From Gautieria morchelliformis (lineage: Eukaryota > Basidiomycota > Agaricomycetes > Gomphales > Gomphaceae): DNA of 64,000 nt. Location of the stretch: the NCBI GenBank assembly GCA_015179125.1, contig WHVA01000060.1, positions 186,001 to 250,000 of the forward strand. The letters run 5' to 3'. The notes beneath the pieces were generated by a model, which was not told the origin of the DNA, did no database searches, and saw only the letters and a list, made by a program, of their open reading frames with translations. Position numbers and translations under genes: made by a program. Below are positions 11,403 through 22,350 of the stretch, piece after piece. The stretch's first letter is position 1. Each line of letters begins with the position of its first letter.

Positions 11403-12270
11403 AGTAAATTAAGAAAATAAAGAGTAGACTGTAAGTATGCGAGATTAACGTGAAGGATATAGTGGCGCACAGCGACACAACGTAATACGAAGACAACACT
11501 CTTTTTTCTCTAGGGGTTATATATCCGGCGGGGACCACGAATCCGGTTACAACGGCCAAAATGCTCGGTCCGTTTGTTCGGGCAGGGTGACCGACCATCA
11601 GCAGGTCGAACCTCCGTGGCAGCAAAAGTCCAATCCAAGATTAGCACGTTGTTGACCTTTCCGTTTTGTGTATAGTTTATTTGCTATACATGTGCTTTGC
11701 GAGATTATCAGTCAGTATATAAGCAGCGAATAGCAGACAATGCGAGAATGATGCCTCCTAGTGCCTGGGCACAGCTTACTTGAATCGTCATGGCCGATGC
11801 TCCCCGTTTCTTACTTCCCGTGCACTGTAAAATTTAACTCCAGAGCCACCTTTACCAGCAGCCTCCTCTGACTTGTCGCCACTGGCAACATCACATGTGG
11901 AGTGCCATCTGTGATGTCGATAAATTGCATCATAGGGCCCAATAAGCTTGAGCTTGTTCCTCCCTGTATATATACCACCACAAGAATGTGGCAGGGTTTG
12001 GCCTACCAGCTGCACAGTACGCACGCTCCGGAGCAAGTTAAGAAGCTGCTATGATGATGCCCACTCTGCAAATATATCTTGAAGCTAATGATATTCAGCA
12101 CGCATCCGTACAGTACTGTAAATGACGTTCAAGTTGGCTTACCGTCTGCTCTTGTTCAACCCTGTAGTAAGTAGTTGCCACTTACGGAATATTTGTGGAT
12201 TCGGCTAGTACGCGACTCGACTCGGCAATCAGTGCACTACGCGCAGGAACGTCCTCGTCCGCTTCGCGAG
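11403..12270. other. intergenic region upstream of the modular secreted gene
   Basis: Nothing recognised. The part near 11403-11640 is the probable promoter of the minus-strand gene ending at 11402. It contains another AGCGACACAA string (about 11470) like those in that gene's introns. Confidence 0.4.
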
Positions 12271-13168
12271 CCTCCCGTGCACTCTAAGTACCTTTGCTGG
12301 TCACACCTTCCGATGTCCTTGACGTTGACCCTGGGAGCCAGGGAGAGGAGGGTCAAGAGTGTGGCTGCGACTCTCTGACTCCCTCCCCCGGAACCACGCA
12401 CGTTCTTGTCAATCTACCCAACGCTCGGAGTGGAGTGGACGGGTCGCAACTCATTACCTTGCATAAACTTGTCAAGAAGCATCCCTGATTGAGCTGCCTG
12501 CTCTACTGTCCCATGGCATACTTACAGCTCATGAAAATCTCGTCGGAGGCTGACAGATGTACACCAAACCTTGCCTGATTTAAGAACTTTGATTCTTGTC
12601 CGACATAATGCTATTTTGTGCTCAAGGCTCTTGCTTACCTTTCAGTCTGAGGGTGACCGAGCCGACAAAGATTTTGATAGCGACCGTCACCGTCCTTGCC
12701 CCTCACTAGACAGCTTTTCCATCCCGTATGCCGCTACACTGCCGTTGTAACCGTTGATATTCCTGCGATTCTAGGTAAATATTGCCTTGGTCAACGTGTT
12801 GACTGATTGTCTTTAAAGCATCGATCAACGGTGGGTTACAGGCATTCCTCGTGTTGGGGCCGCCAGGTACGTTCACATCGCCTTCAGCCTCACGAACTAC
12901 CAACTAGCATACCGACGAATTGACATTTATTCACATTGCATCTCCAAGTCGTCCGAAAATACCACCTTCCCATCCGTTGCCACCACTTGTTAGCTTCGTC
13001 CCAGGATTTTCTCCGTTTCAGACCTCCATGCTCTTTTTCGCTGTTAGGCATCATCACCCATCGCGATGGACTGAATTAACGCAGCACCAAAACCTACTGG
13101 AAACTTTGGGCTTCTGCATCCCATGAGTCGTTTCGCGGCCTTCGATACCATCACCCGCAGACACGAGC
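12271..13168. repeat. segmental duplication, copy A (mate at 24412-25288)
   Basis: Starts at CCTCCCGTGCACTC and ends near the string CAGACACGA. It matches 24412-25288 over nearly its whole length with scattered substitutions and small indels (for example a small gap in GGGAGCCAGGGAGAGG). On the minus strand both copies keep an open stretch with GDGKAV- and QHVDQ-containing text and GT/AG-like borders, so it may derive from an intron-containing gene. I do not recognise the family. Confidence 0.85.
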
Positions 13169-13538
13169 TGGTTGCAGGGCGCCTGAGTGACTCTGAGTCG
13201 TCATAATGTGATGTCCACTATGTTGCTGAAAGCTTCACAGCAGGGACCCTAATTTTATATATCAGTATATAGAGGCTGCCCTATGTCATGGAAGATGCCG
13301 CAACTCCTTGATGATCCTATGGAGCTAACTGCCATTCCACATAGCCCTTTCTATCTATACTAAGACTACAGCTGTGATTGCGATAGAGTTGGCCGTCGCA
13401 GTTGAGTGGAATCTTCTGATGAGCGCTATCTGATAGTGCTTCTTCCAGACTTAGGCAAAGTATGATATCGCACCATCTGGGCCTATCCTTCTTGGCGAGT
13501 TTAAACCGGCCTGAGGCATGCCGAGCAGACCCAATTAA

Positions 13539-14198
13539 TCAAAACGTGACTGAATATGTAAATGTTTGCAGTGCTACCCTGAGGTGTACTCCGCGGCTCG
13601 AGCACGAAGTCTCGTTGGTTTCAGGTGAGCAGAAGAGAGATGTAACAGTATGTGGCATTGGTTGACAATGATATACCAGCGACGATGTATCTATGCAATC
13701 AAAACTGAAGTGTCTCCAGGTTGGGTAGAAACTCTGGTAGTTTGTGGATGTGACCGTCAGATGTGCCACTGAAGATAGGCGGAGGACATACCAAATCTCG
13801 GTAAGACAGCAGGCGGCTTGGTCGGTTGAGCCTGTGCAGATGAAGGTACTGTGAAATAAAAGAGTAAGCTTTCTGGCGGAGTCGGACTCTCGATATAGCA
13901 AAGCAATGTGATGGGTAGAGAGCGATAATTGGGAGTCTAGGTGCTTACATTGACCTTTCACGATAGTTTTGGGGGCGGCGGGTCCCGGACTCGCCAGGAA
14001 ATCGTCAAACGTACCCCTTCGGCTTGGTGTCGTCAATTCTCCGAACGTAGGCCGATTCCCATTGGTGACTGGAATCCCAGTCACACTAGGAGTCGCTGGA
14101 GATCCAGCTACTGATGGTACTTGGGGAACAGGAACCGTCAATGCGGGGAGCGCGAGGGATAGCGCTATCGTGAATAAGACGGACAAGAGGGACACCAT
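13539..14198 (-). CDS. small secreted Pro-rich protein
   Basis: The ATG at 14198 opens a signal peptide (MVSLLSVLFTIALSLALPAL) followed by VPVPQVPSVAGSPATPSVTG. Exon 1 ends after TIVKG at a GTAAGC donor; exon 2 reads VPSSAQAQPTKPPAVLPRF. Exon 3 continues to a stop at 13539-13541 and adds several cysteines. The first intron contains GCTTTGCTATAT, similar to introns of the modular gene at 10265-11402, which suggests a common ancestor. The third exon is less certain. Function unknown; small secreted proteins of this kind are often lineage-specific. Confidence 0.6.
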   Translation of the reverse strand: MVSLLSVLFTIALSLALPALTVPVPQVPSVAGSPATPSVTGIPVTNGNRPTFGELTTPSRRGTFDDFLASPGPAAPKTIVKGQCKHLDSQLSLSTHHIALLYRESDSARKLTLLFHSTFICTGSTDQAACCLTEIWYVLRLSSVAHLTVTSTNYQSFYPTWRHFSFDCIDTSSLVYHCQPMPHTVTSLFCSPETNETSCSSRGVHLRVALQTFTYSVTF

Positions 14199-14608
14199 AG
14201 TGAATGAAAGAAGGGGCTGGAGAACGGTTTAGGGATATTTGAACGGGTATGATGACGACCAGCGACGATGGGAAGGAAAGAACTCGAGCTTGAGAGTCGG
14301 GGATACGTGTTGCTTCCCCGTTTATACCACTGCGATTATTAGTATTTTTATTTGCGGATTGTCAAACTGGCTCAGTTGCAGCATCGGACACATCGATTAT
14401 ACTGTATTTGGCTCGATGGTTTGAGAGAGTTGATGATGGATGATGCACAAGATCAGGAAGCCCGAGAAGATCAAAGTATTCAGGTGGAAAACTTTCAATT
14501 CATACTTGCTACTTAAGTATGTGAGTGCACCGAGTTGACTGTGGATGCTTAGGCAGATCACACACATATTTATGTAAGTTGCCACTCCCACTAGCCCAGA
14601 CTGAGGTA

Positions 14609-15521
14609 AGATAGAAGTCATCTTAAACTGGCACCTTTATGTAAGCGGGCGCTTAGGTCACGTGATGCGCCAAATCCTTGCCTTGGGGATTTTTTTTTTT
14701 TTTTTTCCCCTTTCAGAAGGCACCTTGGTGCAATGACATGTTCTATAATATAATTAGTGACATTGAATTATATTACATGAATTCCTTGTCCAACTCAGAC
14801 ATAATGTTTGGAGGTAAAGTATGATGGGCATGGTATTTACGGTTTTCCCAGACAGCTTGTGCCCCATTCAACCCTTTTTTGTAGGCATCTATAAATCAGG
14901 CCAACCTATTAGCATCCCTGTTGAGGAGTTAGAATCTGCTGATAGGAAACAATTCTCACACACCTCTGAATCTGTACAAAGGGGACATCATCTAGACAGC
15001 CGCAATCCCTGAGGCCTGAATGTGTGAATGGGGTCAAGCACAACCTGCCGGGCGGTCAAAGTGACGACTAAGCAAGCGGCCTGCAGTGGAACTCACCTAG
15101 TGTAAGGTTGTACCTACCTAAACCCTGATTTAAGCAGTAGAAATGTGTAGCAAGGCCCCAGAGTGGTTTGAAGCTTTTTCCGTGCGTCGTCCAAAGGTTC
15201 GAAAGGCTGACAAATAGGTCACGTGACCTATCACGTGACCGCCAAATTCCATCGGTCCAAAAACCGAAATTGCAGGAAATCATTCTAGGACATCAGAAAA
15301 ATAATTTGGTATTTTTTCTATGTCACATTTTGGATGCTATATATCTCCTCAATAAATATAGATATATCCTAAGTCTCTCCTAAGGATTGTAGGTAGACAT
15401 GTCCCAAAGAGACTCTAGGAAGCCATTTGGCAAAAAGTGTTTGCCTTCGAGTGTTATTGAGCTCGCCGTTGGACTGTGCTCAGCTTATGTAAGGGGTGCC
15501 AGTTTAAGATGACTTCTATCT
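14609..15521. mobile_element. 913-bp MITE, copy 1
   Basis: Terminal inverted repeats AGATAGAAGTCATCTTAAAC... and ...GTTTAAGATGACTTCTATCT, about 27 bp, flanked by TA on both sides, as in Tc1/mariner-type insertion. Inside: a T-run of about 17 bases (near 14692), a CACGTG-bearing inverted repeat near 15219-15240, and a 63-residue open frame (14821-15012) of no known family. Essentially identical to copy 2 (22351-23263), including length. Confidence 0.85.
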
Positions 15522-15523
15522 TA

Positions 15524-15872
15524 GTTCCGTGGGCACTACAGTTGCGGACAATCAAAGTCAACTAATCTGGCGACCCTATTCAATTTGGAATGTTTTCCAA
15601 AATGCTCAGTACATCCATGGAACAAAAAGTTTTAGATGTGTATGGGTGATTTTGAGAACCATGTGTGTCTTCTCTCTATTATGTATCCCAGCCCCACACC
15701 TCCTGTATCATTCTAGCCCATTGCCTCCCCTCTCCTTTTTTTTATTTTTATTTTTATTTTTATTTTTTATCCATTTTGTCTTTTGGAAGACGATGCATAC
15801 ATGGTTCTGTCTTGCCCCTTGTAATCTAACCATCCTTATCCTCTCTATCTCTACATGTGCTCAGTGGGTGAA
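15524..15872. other. spacer with a T/A-rich simple-sequence tract
   Basis: Contains an ATTTTT-type simple repeat at about 15739-15772. No gene seen. Ends at the 5-bp duplication GTGAA that flanks the solo LTR. Confidence 0.5.
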
Positions 15873-18039
15873 TGTGTCAGGGGACACCCTGTTTTCCAGT
15901 TCCGACAGTACCCTAAGTTCCGACTCCATTTCCGAATCCAGTTCTGGTTCCGGTTCCATCTCTGACTCTGCTTTCAGAAATGATTCCGCTCCTGGGAGAA
16001 CTTCCACCAGTTCTGTTTGCCTTGCCAATCCCACTCCAATTTCTGACTTCCACTCTCAGAACAGTGTTGGAAGTCAAGCGACTCGCGTAGTATTAGGGCT
16101 CGGCACTGTACCCGTACTAACCGTACTTATGGTGCCGTACCCATACCGTTGCTCATTGGATCATATCTGACCGTATGATGGTGACGGCGGGAATGACCCC
16201 CGTATGACGCTGTATGAATACGGCCGGCCGTATGTACGCAGTGTACGGGTGGCGCAGTTATGGAAGGTAACTATGCTTCAAACATTGCATAAGTCCCCGT
16301 ACACTCAGTGTAGGAGTGGATGCAGTGGACGCGTAAGCTAAGAGCAAACCGCGTCACCCCGAGTCACACCATGTGACAAATCACATGGTATGCCATTGTT
16401 GTCTCAGGTCCCATTGTTTAAATCGCTATAGATAGTTTTGTCCGCAGTCACTATTGTTTTTATTCTACTATTGTTCTTCTAGACTATAAAGTAGATAGCT
16501 AGAAATCCTGTCTTCCTCAGTATCTTGCATCGAGCATATACTGAGGTAAGACACCCGTTCTCATTCTCCATTTATTCATACTTACTTATATGCTCCTACA
16601 TAGACCATCGTATAGGTAATCTACCTAGTATCTTGCATCGAGCATATACTGAGACCATCGTATAGTTTATATAACTCTTATACTCAGTTTGTGCTACCCA
16701 ATACTTCCAACCATACACTTTGCCAACTACTGCGTGCACCTCCTGCCGTTCCTCTCCACACCCCTGGGCCCTGGCGCCTGCGCACCCTCTCTGTGCTCAC
16801 GTTCACACTCCCCAGCCTGACCACCTTCACACTGCCCCTAGAATACCTCTGCACGTGGACACGCACCTCATGGTCATTGATATCCTCCCCCGGGCACGGA
16901 TGCTCTAGTGCCGTGTGCGGGGACGGTGCATGGTGTGTGTACAAATTTGTGTACACGTATCATCGGTGAAGCAAACATGCCCAATGGAGCTTGCCGTAGA
17001 CCTTGAGTGTGGCACAGGTAAATATTCTCAGTCCAGCGATTATCTCACTCTATATGCAGGGTTGAAAAGTCCATGCGAACTGTATATGAATCGTATATGA
17101 CCCCACTATGTACATGCTAATATGCGCTTCCATGAAGGTGAGGCACAGCTGAACTAACATCCTTTGGTCATGTCTTCGGCATTGACCCCTCAGGGTCCAT
17201 GATTCAGAAAGTACACGCTATCATCCAACACACGGAGTGGTAGTTCTTGATCAGCAACAAAATTTAATTTCACTGCGAGGTATAAGATGCGTACCCCATG
17301 GCCCATCGAAGCGAGCTCGCATGCGATATCATGACAATACCTGGTAGGTCTTTTTTATTTATTTACTGTACCAGCTCTTTGACTCATATGCTGCATGTCC
17401 AGGTTCTGCCATTGCAGTGGAGTGGATCTTCTCTGGTCGGTGGACGGGATACAATGTCCTTGCGGCGCGCAAGTCTGAACTTGCACGGACTATCTGTACG
17501 CTGATGATCATCAAACAATCCCTCAATTTGGCATGGGTGAAGCTGGATGAATAAGGAGCATATACCTAGATATTTACCATGGCTGTAATACATTTTAAGT
17601 GTCACACACATCCCGTAAAGCCCGTATGCCCATAATACGGCCATACCCATACCGTCGAGCAGTTTGGTGACCCAGGATACGGTACAGATACGGTACAGAG
17701 GCAACCGTAAGTTGGCCGTACGACATATGGCCGCAACCGTATATGGTATGGTGCCGAGCCCTATGTAGTATGTGGCATCAAGGGTCAATCAGGGGTCAGG
17801 GAGGTCAGGGGGATGCAGGGTTGATGTTGAGTGCTGAGTGTTGTCCCTGGCTGTGGACTAGCATAGTATAAGACAGGCTTGCTGACATCAGGGGTCCTTA
17901 GACTTTTCTCTTTGGATTTCCCCTTGTCAGGTGAGAATCCCCTCTCTTGTATACTCTGTCCATTTATACATACTTTGGATTTCCCCTTGTCAGCTGTGTG
18001 GTAGTGTGACCTCCACAGCCAGCTAGGGTTGCCCTTACA
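15873..18039 (+). mobile_element. solo chromovirus LTR, split by a hAT-like insertion
   Basis: 15873-16093 and 17764-18039 together align with the LTRs of the full element at 45368-51499, in plus orientation: it begins TGTGTCAGGGGACACC and ends GGGTTGCCCTTACA. GTGAA flanks both ends (15868-15872 and 18040-18044), a target duplication, so this is a solo LTR formed by LTR-LTR recombination. It carries the long LTR form with the extra ~63 bp. It differs at many sites from the full element's LTRs, so it is an older insertion. Confidence 0.85.
16094..17763. mobile_element. non-autonomous hAT-like DNA transposon inside the solo LTR
   Basis: Perfect 13-bp terminal inverted repeats TAGGGCTCGGCAC / GTGCCGAGCCCTA. 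Flanks are CGTAGTAT (16086-16093) and TGTAGTAT (17764-17771), an 8-bp duplication with one mismatch, typical of hAT elements. CCGTA/TACGG motifs cluster near both ends, like subterminal transposase-binding sites. About 1,670 bp with no transposase frame, so it must have moved with a helper. Confidence 0.85.
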
Positions 18040-18044
18040 GTGAA

Positions 18045-18424
18045 ACCTTGAGCTGGTCTGTGCTTGTGTGAAGCAGGGTGTGTGTGTTCCTTCCCTCGAT
18101 GTCTCACTTCCGACCATCTCACTCCAATATTGCTACATCCCTGAATGTTGCTCTGAATCTCCCTGTAGCATTGATGTACTGGAAAAGCAGCTTCGTGGCT
18201 TTTGTGCTGGAGAGGAGGGTGCATATCGACATAGCGTCTCTTTTGAGCTTCTGCTCCAAGTGTCGTCTTTGCACTTTGTACTCCAGGCACTGGAGGAAGT
18301 AATGGTACACTGTCTCGTCGCTACTGAAGCACACTCTGCAGGTGGGGGAGTCGAACTTTCCCATCTTGTATAGATGTTTGTGGAGTGGGACGTGACCTGT
18401 CCGCAGTTGAACTAGCATTCCCAC
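18045..18424 (-). pseudogene. 5'-truncated non-LTR retrotransposon (LINE) C-terminus
   Basis: The minus frame reads QLRTGHVPLHKHLYKMGK, then CRVCFSSDETVYHYFLQC and LLSSTKATKLLFQYINATGR. This C-x2-C...H...C arrangement after an R-TGH-PL-HL motif is the zinc-binding tail downstream of the RT/RNase H domains in fungal LINEs. The RT domain is missing upstream of 18424, the usual 5' truncation. The solo LTR with its GTGAA duplication abuts the 3' side. Confidence 0.6.
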
Positions 18425-18447
18425 CCGTAGTGATTAATCACTACGGG
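18424..18447. repeat. 24-bp perfect palindrome
   Basis: The sequence CCCGTAGTGATT reads into its exact reverse complement with no spacer. It lies at the junction between the LINE remnant and the CACTG-ended element, 9 bp outside that element's left end. Confidence 0.9.
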
Positions 18448-18941
18448 CGGGAACGTCACTGTGGGTAGTCAACCCAATGAATCCTATTGGGTGGACCCAC
18501 TGAGGATTCAGTATATAAACCATTATAGCTAGTGTAAATACCAATAGAACCCGTTGAAAATTCAATGAATCGGTTTCAGTGGAAAAAGTTTCGTTTCAAT
18601 GAGTTGGTTTCAGGGGTTGACTCATGTGTATTCAGGGATCCTACAATGGAAGACCAATGGATTGAACCAGGCATTTCGATTTGACGACCACTGGGTTCCC
18701 ATGAAATAGTCACTTACGACCCCGTGGTTCTATCACCACATTTCAGAGATGCAGCAACTGAATGCCCCATTATTTCAAGTCATAAATCAATATATACAAG
18801 GGAAAATACAGATGAAACATAAGGTGAAAATCACTGAAATACCGCTTTTCAATCCATGAAACCCATACCAGGGTGCTTCAGTGGAGTGGCAGAATAGCAA
18901 TGAAACCTAAGGTAAAAATCACTGACACACCTGACTCATGC

Positions 18942-19148
18942 TCAATGATCGCTACCTTGGGGGATTCTGCCAGCTCCCACGCCGCATCCAATCCTCTGGC
19001 ACAACGTGTCCGAGTCCACAATCAGGATAAGCTCGCCCACACGTATGGCGTGCCTGTTCGCTGCCCACGGCATCCACCACTGCCTGATCTCCTCAAATGT
19101 CTCCTCGACCACCAGGTGCAGTGTGCGCTCCTCGAGGTTGAGCCTCAC
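18942..19148 (-). pseudogene. glycosyltransferase-2-like gene fragment
   Basis: The minus frame contains TLHLVVEETFEEIRQWW and AIRVGELILIVDSDT. GEIILLVDSDT with an upstream W-pair is how I know a fungal GT2-like family; DSDT would be the DxD-type metal site. The frame is cut on the right by a solo LTR; beyond it, at 20187-20220, the same minus-strand reading may continue as GYMPRVAADV. No full gene survives. Confidence 0.4.
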
Positions 19149-20181
19149 TGTCAAGATTGGTTTTTAGGCGTTAATATCGTGTATTAGTGAACACAGCGAA
19201 TGCCCAAATGACTTGTGCAAATAAGTATGCCGTTTGGCGAATAGGTGAACCAATAAATGTTCACAAGATAAGAGGGCTGCCCGAGTGGAGCTCGCCCTAT
19301 CTACAGTTGTAGTGAAATAGCCCGTGGCACTTGACGATGTAATGTGCAAGGTGTCATGGAAGGGTTGTCTAAGTAGCAACAATCCCTTCGCCGGTGAAGG
19401 TGCTCCTTCGGAGCCCTTCGCCGTCAGCACAGAAAATAGTTCGAAGGCTAAGGTAATGAAGATGAAGTATGAGAACTCACCAGTGATGCCTAAGTCCTCT
19501 TCTGGTCGAAGATAGAAATCTCCAGGAGAAGGCTCAAAAAACGATGATCACAGCGAGGTCAAGTTTGCACAAGATGGATGACGTATGATAATTGAACTGG
19601 AGAATATACATGTGAATGTGAACTACTTATATCGAATGCTCGTAAGGCGTCAGCGAATAGGAAAGAGGCCGTTGTGAGTCAGGGTTGGATAGGGGTGCGC
19701 AGTCATGATACTAAGTAGATGGAATAAACATACAATAGAGTGAGGGAAGAGTGCGAACATGAAACGACGGAGAGTAAAGGTGGCGAAGCCACTTATGTCC
19801 AAAACCATGTCTTGGGACCCGCATACATGCTACCCTGCACGGACTCTTCGTCTGCTGGGTTGATCCCGCACGACCTATGGAAGGGACGTCCTGCGAACAT
19901 ACTTTGGCCATATGAACATCCAAAGGGGTTGGATTAAGAAGATGATGGGGTTAGTGATGAACCATCATGCCGGGTAAATGGTACCGATCGTATTTGATGG
20001 CGTGCCTGCTGGCAAAATGCGCGAGCAGCGAATAGTGGTTCGGAGAATGGGGCGAACAGTGGGTAGAGTGGATGTAGAGGAGGAGTGGTCGGAGGGTGCC
20101 GCGAACTCTGGTGAAGATGCTAGGGAGTGACGAGGGGGAACATAGAGGCAGTGGGGTAAGAGAAATAGACAGGTCATGACA
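19149..20181 (+). mobile_element. solo LTR of a ~1-kb LTR family, copy 1
   Basis: Begins TGTCAAGATTGG and ends CAGGTCATGACA (TG...CA), with CTCAC duplicated at 19144-19148 and 20182-20186. It aligns throughout with 37255-38248. No internal coding region is attached, so a solo LTR. The parent retrotransposon is not in this window. Confidence 0.88.
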
Positions 20182-20186
20182 CTCAC

Positions 20187-22348
20187 ATCCGCAGCCACCC
20201 GGGGCATGTACCCCACATCACATCATGATAACGCTCCCGTTGCTCTTGCTTTGCACATACCTCATACCTCATACCCCCATCCCATGCACCCAAGCCTAAT
20301 AAATGCGCCTAATGCCACCGCATGGGCACCAGACTCATCACCCCCACACCAGGACCCGTGACGGTGACAGGCCTTGGTGCAGACACCGCGATGGAGAGGA
20401 GCTTGTTCGAGCTGTGGTTCGGTTCATGTGTGTTGGGGGTGGTGGGGAGGCGGCAACCCCGCGAGCGGGTAGGCATGCATGTGCTGTGTGCACGAGTGCG
20501 GGGGGAGCATGAGCGAGTGGGGTGGGCTATGCATTGGGCGCCACCGCAGGTCCGTTCCTGTTCCCGTTCCTAGGGGGCGTGTGGGTGGGATCACGAAGAC
20601 CCATTTCGTGTATTTATTTACGGGTCGGCGGGGGGCTTTGGGGGGCTCTGGGAGGGGGTGGATAAGGGCAAGGGTGCGGGGGTGGCTGTCATAAAAATAT
20701 ACATAAGTTGTCACTGCCATCACAAACCGCCACATATACACCATCCCGCTGTCCATACACACCTTCACTCGCACCACCCACGTCTACCCGAGCCCACACA
20801 CGTCCGCACGACACATCATACCATTCCTATCACTCTAATCATTAGACCCTGACCCAATACCTGCGGATCCACTCAACCTAAGTCGCAGCCCGAGCCCGAG
20901 GGACACTGATCCACGGAGAAACTAGTCGTTGAGCCACATGTTTACATATCTTCCATGTTACCTTCCTCACTAATTCACAACCCATATTTCTGATGCTTAT
21001 GACTACCTACACCACTTCCCATTCGATAGATCAATCCCCTAGCTACCGCTGCCTCCGGACCACCGTACTTCCGAGTCCAGACACCCTAGTCGGCCCATAC
21101 GTTCCCCCATCCACTCTTCGCGCCGCAGCACACCTTGTAGCTAGTTAAATAGTTCAACGTGTGTATACAGTCTCTAGTCAATCAGTACTCACTTATCTTG
21201 GAAGTTATTGAACACCTCACTACGCATATATTGTGTAACTGCTGTTCGAGATACACACATACGGTGTATACTCGACCCCTCTATCTTCTACTCGATTCGA
21301 CTTCTATTCGAAGTCTGAATTATATCGCTACCTAAGCTCATCGCCAACAAACTCTTAATCTTTCTACAGTGGCGGCGGTGGTAGGCGCGGGTAAGGGGGT
21401 TTGCGGGGCGTGTGGTGCTGCGGGTGCGCCTGTAGTTGTTGAGGGCGGCGGCGGCATGTGTGTGCGGGGGTGCGGGGATGTGCCGTGCACCAGCATAGCT
21501 GTGGTCCACCGCAGCGACCAGGGGGGCGACAAGGCACGCGGACCCCAGGTGAGAGGCGCAGTGACGCATCAACGTCGGCTGCGCTATCCAGCCCTCCAGC
21601 CCAGGCCCCAGCACCAGCCTCAGCCCACTGCCCCACTGCACGGGGGGCTCGTCCCTAGGCCCTGCCATGCCAATGGTGCGCACACGCTCCACGCCGACAT
21701 GAAACTCACGCTCGGCCACACCATTGAACTCCCGCACGGGCGCCGTCATGAAGTACTCCTGCCATCTGCAGGGGTCGGTGTTGTCCTGTGCCTGCCCTTG
21801 AGTGTGGTGTCATTGCGCATGCCCCCATCTCCAACCTCGCCCCCAAAAAACGCGTGTTCCTGCACGCCGAACCACGCCGAAGTCCCGTGCCACGTACTCG
21901 CGCCTATTCGTCTCGAGCTCGCTCCACGCGCATGCCTCGCACGGGCAGCACGCGTCCTCCACGGGGAAGCCACCCGCGTTGCGGTAGGCATGCGTGTTGT
22001 GCGGGCAGGAGCTGCTGCTCGGGGAGGCTGGGAAGAACTTCATGAGCTCGTTGTGGCCGGTGGGCAAGGGCGGGAAGGGCCCGCTGCGGGGTAGGAGAGC
22101 GGTGTGGGGTAGGAGAGCGGTGCGGGACGTGAGGGGTGGAAGGGTCGAGTCTAGGGAGCAGCGAGTGGCGTTCGGTAAGAGACATGAGGGACTGGGCAAT
22201 GGGACGTACCATCTGCGTCTCCAGGGTTGTGCTTGTGTCTCTGTGTGGGTCATGCCGGCGGATGGATGGATGGCGAGACGTCCCGCCGCCGCGATAGGCT
22301 TTCACAGAAAGGTGCTGACCGGTTCTGTTAGTTCTCAAAATACTAACG
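20187..22348. other. GC-rich interior of the composite element with decayed coding-like text
   Basis: From about 21365 to 22330 the base composition is strikingly GC-rich compared with both flanks. Long minus-strand open frames overlap (21288-21749, 21810-22253) and include REFHVGVERVRTIGMAGPRD and NAGGFPVEDACCPCEAC. I do not recognise the family. A CTTTCTACAGTG terminus-like string lies at 21360-21371. 20230-21300 shows C-rich low-complexity sequence and no gene. Confidence 0.4.
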
Positions 22349-22350
22349 TA

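Noticed and set aside
14821..15012. 63-residue ORF conserved in two MITE copies
   Set aside because: The copies are essentially identical along their whole length, so conservation of the frame carries no information; copy 3 differs without sign of coding constraint.
15185..15210. GGTTCGAAAGGC string in the MITE resembling a Pol III B box or tRNA T-loop
   Set aside because: No matching A box, acceptor stem or cloverleaf could be built around it; likewise no tRNA found elsewhere.
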